The notes below the pieces were generated by a model, which worked only from the letters and a program-made list of their open reading frames with translations, ran no database searches and was not told the DNA's origin. A stretch of 17,446 nt of DNA from Paracoccaceae bacterium. Lineage in GTDB: Bacteria > Pseudomonadota > Alphaproteobacteria > Rhodobacterales > Rhodobacteraceae. The stretch lies in assembly GCA_023260935.1 (NCBI GenBank), contig JALQTL010000400.1, forward strand, positions 1 to 17,446, written 5' to 3'. Made by a program: the position numbers and the translations under genes. Of this stretch, positions 14,093 to 17,446 are shown in pieces. The stretch's first letter is position 1. The number at the start of each line of letters is the position of its first letter.

Positions 14093-15079
14093 ATGAGCAA
14101 GCTTGTCACGATCTATGGCGGTTCGGGTTTCGTGGGCCGCTACATTGCCCGGCGTCTGGCAAAGGATGGCTGGCGGGTGCGGGTAGCCGTCCGCAGGCCG
14201 AACGATGCGATCTTTGTAAAGCCCTACGGCGTGCCCGGTCAGGTAGAGCCTGTTCTGTGCAACATCCGCGATGACGCCAGCGTGCGCGCGGCGATGCAGG
14301 GCGCGGATGCGGTGGTCAACTGCGTGGGCACTTTTGCCGCCGGCGGAAAGAACAACTTTCAGGCGGTGCAGGCAGAAGGTGCGGGGCGGATTGCCCGTAT
14401 CGCAGCCGAGACGGGCGTTCAGTCGCTTGTGCATCTTTCGGCCATTGGCGCCGATGCCGAAGGCGCCAGCGCCTATGCCCGCAGCAAGGCCGCGGGCGAG
14501 GCAGTAGTTCTTGCGGCCTTCCCTTCTGCTGTCATCCTGCGCCCCTCGGTCATCTTTGGCAACGAAGATCAGTTCTTCAACCGCTTTGCCGCGATGACCC
14601 GCCTCGGGCCGGTTCTGCCGGTGGTGGGTGCGGCGACACGGTTCCAGCCGGTTTATGTGGACGATGTGGCCCGTGCAGCCGTACTGGGCGTGACGGGCAA
14701 GGCGGCCCCCGGCGTGTATGAACTGGGCGGGCCCGAGGTTGCCAGCTTCCGCGATCTGATGGGCCAGATGCTGAAGGTCATCCGGCGGCGAAGGCTGGTG
14801 ATCAACATTCCGTTCTTCCTTGCCCGCATCATGGGCGGGGCGTTCGACCTGCTGGAAGCTGTCACCCTTGGGCTCATCGAAAACAAGGTGATCACCAGCG
14901 ATCAGGTGCGCAGCCTGAAATCCGACAATGTCGTTTCCGAAGGCGCCCGCGGCTTTGCCGATCTGGGGATTACGCCGACGGCGATGGAATCCGTTCTTCC
15001 GGAATACCTGTGGCGCTACCGGCCGTCGGGCCAGTTCGCGGCCATCAAGGAATCGGCCAAGAACCTGAAACGGGTCTGA
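14093..15079 (+). CDS. Complex I NDUFA9-family (39 kDa-like) protein
   Basis: The 328-residue product is an atypical short-chain dehydrogenase resembling NDUFA9, the NADPH-binding accessory subunit of respiratory complex I found in mitochondria and alphaproteobacteria. The N-terminal Rossmann motif is IYGGSGFVGRYI (7–18). NCVGTFAAGGKNNFQAVQ, LVHLSAIGADAEGASAYARS and ILRPSVIFGNEDQFFNRFA follow, then FQPVYVDDVARA. The active-site Tyr in the usual YxxxK of catalytic SDRs appears here as YARSK, which keeps Tyr and Lys spacing. The ATG at 14093 has GAGGAAAGG upstream; the frame extending to 13994 lacks family similarity. uppP starts four bases after the stop, so the two are co-transcribed. Confidence 0.88.
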   Translation: MSKLVTIYGGSGFVGRYIARRLAKDGWRVRVAVRRPNDAIFVKPYGVPGQVEPVLCNIRDDASVRAAMQGADAVVNCVGTFAAGGKNNFQAVQAEGAGRIARIAAETGVQSLVHLSAIGADAEGASAYARSKAAGEAVVLAAFPSAVILRPSVIFGNEDQFFNRFAAMTRLGPVLPVVGAATRFQPVYVDDVARAAVLGVTGKAAPGVYELGGPEVASFRDLMGQMLKVIRRRRLVINIPFFLARIMGGAFDLLEAVTLGLIENKVITSDQVRSLKSDNVVSEGARGFADLGITPTAMESVLPEYLWRYRPSGQFAAIKESAKNLKRV

Positions 15080-15083
15080 CATC

Positions 15084-15884
15084 TTGGAAAACTTTGGTCT
15101 GGCGGCCCTTCTTGGCCTTCTGGAAGGGCTGACGGAGTTCATTCCGGTTTCTTCGACCGGCCACTTGCTGCTGGCAGGGCACTTTCTTGGCTTCGAAAGC
15201 CCAGGCAACACCTTCGCGGTGGTCATCCAGCTGGGCGCCGTGCTGGCGCTGTTTTCGGTCTATGCTGCCCAGTTGCTTCGGCTGGCCTCGGCCTCGCGCA
15301 GCGATGTCGGGGCAAGGCGGGCGCTGGTGGGCCTTTTGCTTGCGTTCCTTCCGGCAGTGGTGGTTGGCCTGCTGGCCCATGACTTCATCAAGAAGGTGCT
15401 GTTCGAAACACCGGTTCTGATTGCGGTGAACCTGATCTGGGGCGGCGTTGTGCTGCTCGTGATCGACAGGATTGCCCCGCGCACCGTTCATGAAGATGCG
15501 TTTGACCTGCCGCTGCGAAAGACATTCCTGATCGGGGTATGTCAGTGCCTTGCCATGATCCCAGGCGTTTCGCGGTCTGGCGCAACGATTGTGGGCGCGC
15601 TGATGATGGGTGTGGGGAAGCGGGCCGCGGCCGAGTTTTCCTTTCTCCTCAGCCTGCCGACCATGGGCGCGGCCGTGGCCTATGACCTGTTCAAATCGCG
15701 CAATGACCTTGATTTCAGTGCCTTGGCCGATATCGCCATTGGCTTTGGCGTGGCCTTCCTGACGGCTGTTATCGTGGTTAGGGCCGTGCTGAGCTATGTC
15801 GGGCGCTATGGCTATTCCGTCTTCGGATGGTGGCGAATCATCGTGGGAACGGTGGCGCTGGCGGCCCTTTGGGCAGGGCTTTAG
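15084..15884 (+). CDS. uppP: Undecaprenyl-diphosphate phosphatase UppP/BacA
   Basis: UppP dephosphorylates undecaprenyl diphosphate, regenerating the lipid carrier for peptidoglycan, O-antigen and exopolysaccharide, and gives bacitracin resistance when overproduced. The 266-residue integral membrane protein has both family motifs: EGLTEFIPVSSTGHL (E14, E18, H27) and the PGVSRSGAT P-loop-like motif (R164). Several hydrophobic helices span the chain. The start is TTG at 15084, four bases after the complex I gene, with a weak ribosome site, which suggests translational coupling. Length is normal for the family. Confidence 0.94.
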   Translation: MENFGLAALLGLLEGLTEFIPVSSTGHLLLAGHFLGFESPGNTFAVVIQLGAVLALFSVYAAQLLRLASASRSDVGARRALVGLLLAFLPAVVVGLLAHDFIKKVLFETPVLIAVNLIWGGVVLLVIDRIAPRTVHEDAFDLPLRKTFLIGVCQCLAMIPGVSRSGATIVGALMMGVGKRAAAEFSFLLSLPTMGAAVAYDLFKSRNDLDFSALADIAIGFGVAFLTAVIVVRAVLSYVGRYGYSVFGWWRIIVGTVALAALWAGL

Positions 15885-16045
15885 GCATATACGGAAACCG
15901 TACTGACGTATTTTTTCAAAAAACCGTCATCAAGACTGACCCTTCTGCGAAAAAACCGCCAAATAGGTAAATCTTGCTGACTTTTATTCCTTAAGGCCGA
16001 GGAGTAAGAAGGCGCACCCGAGATATCCTGATGGGAGGCGCAGCT
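15885..16045 (+). promoter_or_regulatory. uppP–gltD intergenic region with A-tract repeats
   Basis: This 161-base AT-rich gap holds a small hairpin TACGG-AAA-CCGTA (about 15890–15902) followed after eight bases by six T's, a possible weak terminator for uppP. TTTTTT-C-AAAAAA (15911–15923) is a perfect palindrome flanked by TGACG and CGTCA. AAAAAACCG occurs twice (15918–15926 and 15950–15958), 32 bases or three helical turns apart. These may be regulator or bending sites for gltD. GGGAGG at 16033–16038 is the ribosome site that fixes TTG 16046 as the gltD start. No convincing -35/-10 pair was found. Confidence 0.4.
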
Positions 16046-16900
16046 TTGGCCACGCAGAAAATGCTGAAATTCGTGAACGTCTCGAAAGAGATGCCCGAAA
16101 AGCGCCCGGCAACCCTTCGGTCGCAGGATTTTCACGAGATCTATCACGAATTCGCGGCGGAAAAGGCGGCCGAGCAGGCCGCGCGGTGCAGCCAGTGCGG
16201 CGTGCCCTATTGCCAAAGCCATTGCCCGCTGCACAACAACATACCTGATTGGTTGCGCCTGACCGCCGAAGGCCGGCTGGAAGAGGCCTATGAGATCAGC
16301 CAGGCCACGAACACCTTCCCCGAAATCTGCGGCCGCATCTGCCCTCAGGACCGCCTGTGCGAAGGCAATTGCGTGATCGAACAATCGGGCCATGGCACCG
16401 TAACCATTGGCGCGGTTGAAAAATACATCACCGATACGGCGTGGGAAAACGGCTGGGTCAAGCCGATCAAGCCGATGGCCGAACGCGCTGAAAGCGTGGG
16501 CATCATCGGTGCAGGCCCTGGGGGTCTGGCAGCGGCCGATGTGCTGCGGCGCAAGGGCTATCAGGTCACGGTCTATGACCGCTATGACCGTGCCGGCGGG
16601 CTGCTGACCTATGGCATTCCCGGCTTCAAGCTGGAAAAACCCGTTGTGATGCAGCGGGTGGAACAGCTGGAAGCGGGCGGCGTTTCCTTCGTGCTGAACT
16701 GCAATGTGGGTGTCGACCTCAGCTTCGACGCGATCCGCGGCCAGCATGATGCCGTGCTGATCGCTACGGGCGTCTACAAGGCGCGCGACGTGGGCGGCCC
16801 GGGTGCCGGGGCCTCGGGCATCGTGCAGGCGCTGGACTATCTGACCGCCTCTAACCGCAAGAGCTTTGGCGACGATGTCGAGGCCTATGATAGCGGCGAG
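16046..16900 (+). CDS. gltD: Glutamate synthase small subunit, 3' part missing
   Basis: GltD passes electrons from NADPH through FAD and iron–sulfur clusters to GltB, which makes glutamate from glutamine and 2-oxoglutarate. Only about 285 of the usual ~475 residues are present. The cysteine motifs RCSQCGVPYCQSHCPLHN (about 48–65) and ICGRICPQDRLCEGNC (about 93–108) and the FAD-binding GAGPGGLAAA (about 154–163) are intact. TTG 16046 is preferred over ATG 16031 because GGGAGG sits eight bases before it. After DVEAYDSGE the reading stops matching GltD, and a stop appears at 16922 in foreign sequence. The truncation is most likely an assembly join, not a mutation, since the DNA beyond belongs to another gene and base composition. 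Confidence 0.92.
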
Positions 16901-16906
16901 ACGATC
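16895..16906. other. Probable chimeric assembly junction
   Basis: Left of about 16900 the plus strand encodes GltD with high GC. Right of it the minus strand encodes AroA with about 43% GC (counted over 16921–16980). The codons GAG ACG ATC at 16898–16906 read acceptably in both: plus-strand SGE of GltD and minus-strand DRL of the AroA motif KETDRL. The two genes thus meet inside a short shared sequence, the usual signature of a false join between contigs. Confidence 0.85.
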
Positions 16907-17446
16907 GGTTTCCTTAATCGGTAATGTATGTAAACCGGTTAAGTAACAATCGACCTGAAGACCGGCAGCAGTTACTGCAATGGTTTGTGCAATATCTGGA
17001 GCATCTTTTAAATCATAAGCAAGTGTTTGACTTAGGGGTTCTGAAACTTTCTCAAGAATGACCTTCCCATCATCAAATCGGGTGCTCACCCCAAAGTCTT
17101 TATAAATCGTTGACAAAACTCGATCGCCCTGTAATGAATCTTCCCTCAACGTTGATAGCGTAGCCTTTGTTCCCAATTTAGAGAGTGCTACGATGGAATA
17201 ATAATAGCTTGCTGCACTCCAATCAGATTCAACGGCCAAGGAGATCGGTTTGATCTCTGTTTTGGGAGCAATACGAATTCGACCCTCCTCTAACCTAGCT
17301 GAAATACCGATTCTTTCAAGTAATTGCAAAGTCATGTTAAGATAGGGAAGCGAAGTTATTGAACCGACAAGCTCAATCTCGAGTCCTTTGGGGAGTTTAG
17401 CTCCCACAAGGCAAAGTGCCGATAAATACTGACTACTGACATTTGC
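16898..17446 (-). CDS. aroA: 3-phosphoshikimate 1-carboxyvinyltransferase fragment (Bacteroidetes-like)
   Basis: This 183-codon fragment runs from the window edge to the junction and encodes the middle part of EPSP synthase, which joins phosphoenolpyruvate to shikimate-3-phosphate in aromatic amino-acid synthesis. Motifs seen in order are SSQYLSAL, LPKGLEIELVGSITSLPYLN, VESDWSAASYYYSIVAL, DLKDAPDIAQTIAV and GLHTLPIKETDRL, covering roughly E. coli residues 168–347. Both ends are missing. The protein text (for example WSAASYYYSIVALS) and low GC point to Bacteroidetes, from memory of that family. Beyond DRL the frame continues as antisense of gltD and uppP, which is meaningless; the open frame from 17407 to 15881 is therefore not one protein. 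Confidence 0.9.

Noticed and set aside
16901..16924. gltD as a natural pseudogene with an early stop
   Set aside because: The stop lies in sequence that codes for another gene on the other strand with different base composition, so a false join explains it better than mutation.
15881..17407. 508-codon minus-strand open frame
   Set aside because: Its first ~170 codons are the aroA fragment, but the rest is exact antisense of gltD and the uppP–gltD gap, with no protein-like family text. It exists only because of the junction.
1..17446. CRISPR array, insertion sequence or transposase
   Set aside because: No regularly spaced repeats, transposase motifs or terminal inverted repeats were found on reading both strands.

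Overview
The window looks like an alphaproteobacterial contig, most probably Rhodobacteraceae. The DNA is GC-rich and codon third positions are strongly G/C. The block rnd–lptC–lptA–lptB–hpf–ptsN (no rpoN inside it), the NDUFA9-type complex I gene beside uppP and gltD, and the EPS-type glycosyltransferases all fit that family. The last ~550 bases do not fit: they are AT-richer and carry a Bacteroidetes-like aroA fragment. The contig is therefore most likely a metagenomic or mis-joined assembly with a chimeric end.

Layout. (1) 1–2014, minus strand: an accessory operon of a DUF1403-family gene, an accessory-type scpB overlapping it by ATGA, and an unrecognised gene that runs off the window edge. 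(2) 2015–2320: about 300 bases of divergent intergenic DNA with a 17-base inverted repeat and an 18-base perfect palindrome. (3) 2321–9858, plus strand: a surface-glycan cluster. It has UDP-glucose dehydrogenase (ugd), UTP–glucose-1-phosphate uridylyltransferase (galU), a GT4 glycosyltransferase, a GT2-type glycosyltransferase, a GT14 (core-2-like) glycosyltransferase with a DUF5927-like C-terminal half, and a two-domain sulfotransferase. (4) 9866–13922, minus strand: a core block read as tRNA-Leu(CAG), rnd, lptC, lptA, lptB, hpf, ptsN. It meets the glycan cluster tail to tail with only 7 bases between stop codons. (5) 14093–16900, plus strand: the NDUFA9-like gene, uppP, and the first 285 codons of gltD. 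(6) About 16895–16906: the junction. (7) 16898–17446, minus strand: aroA fragment.

How the genes work together. GalU and Ugd supply UDP-glucose and UDP-glucuronate. Three glycosyltransferases of different folds and a sulfotransferase are arranged with overlapping or abutting genes, so a sulfated, possibly branched extracellular glycan is a reasonable inference. UppP recycles the undecaprenyl carrier, and LptA/B/C move LPS to the outer membrane, so much of the window concerns the envelope. PtsN (nitrogen PTS), Hpf (ribosome hibernation) and GltD (glutamate synthesis) are nutrient-response and nitrogen genes.

The strongest candidates for something undescribed are the DUF1403–ScpB–unknown operon and the GT2/GT14-DUF5927/sulfotransferase module. 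The most important caution is the chimeric right end.
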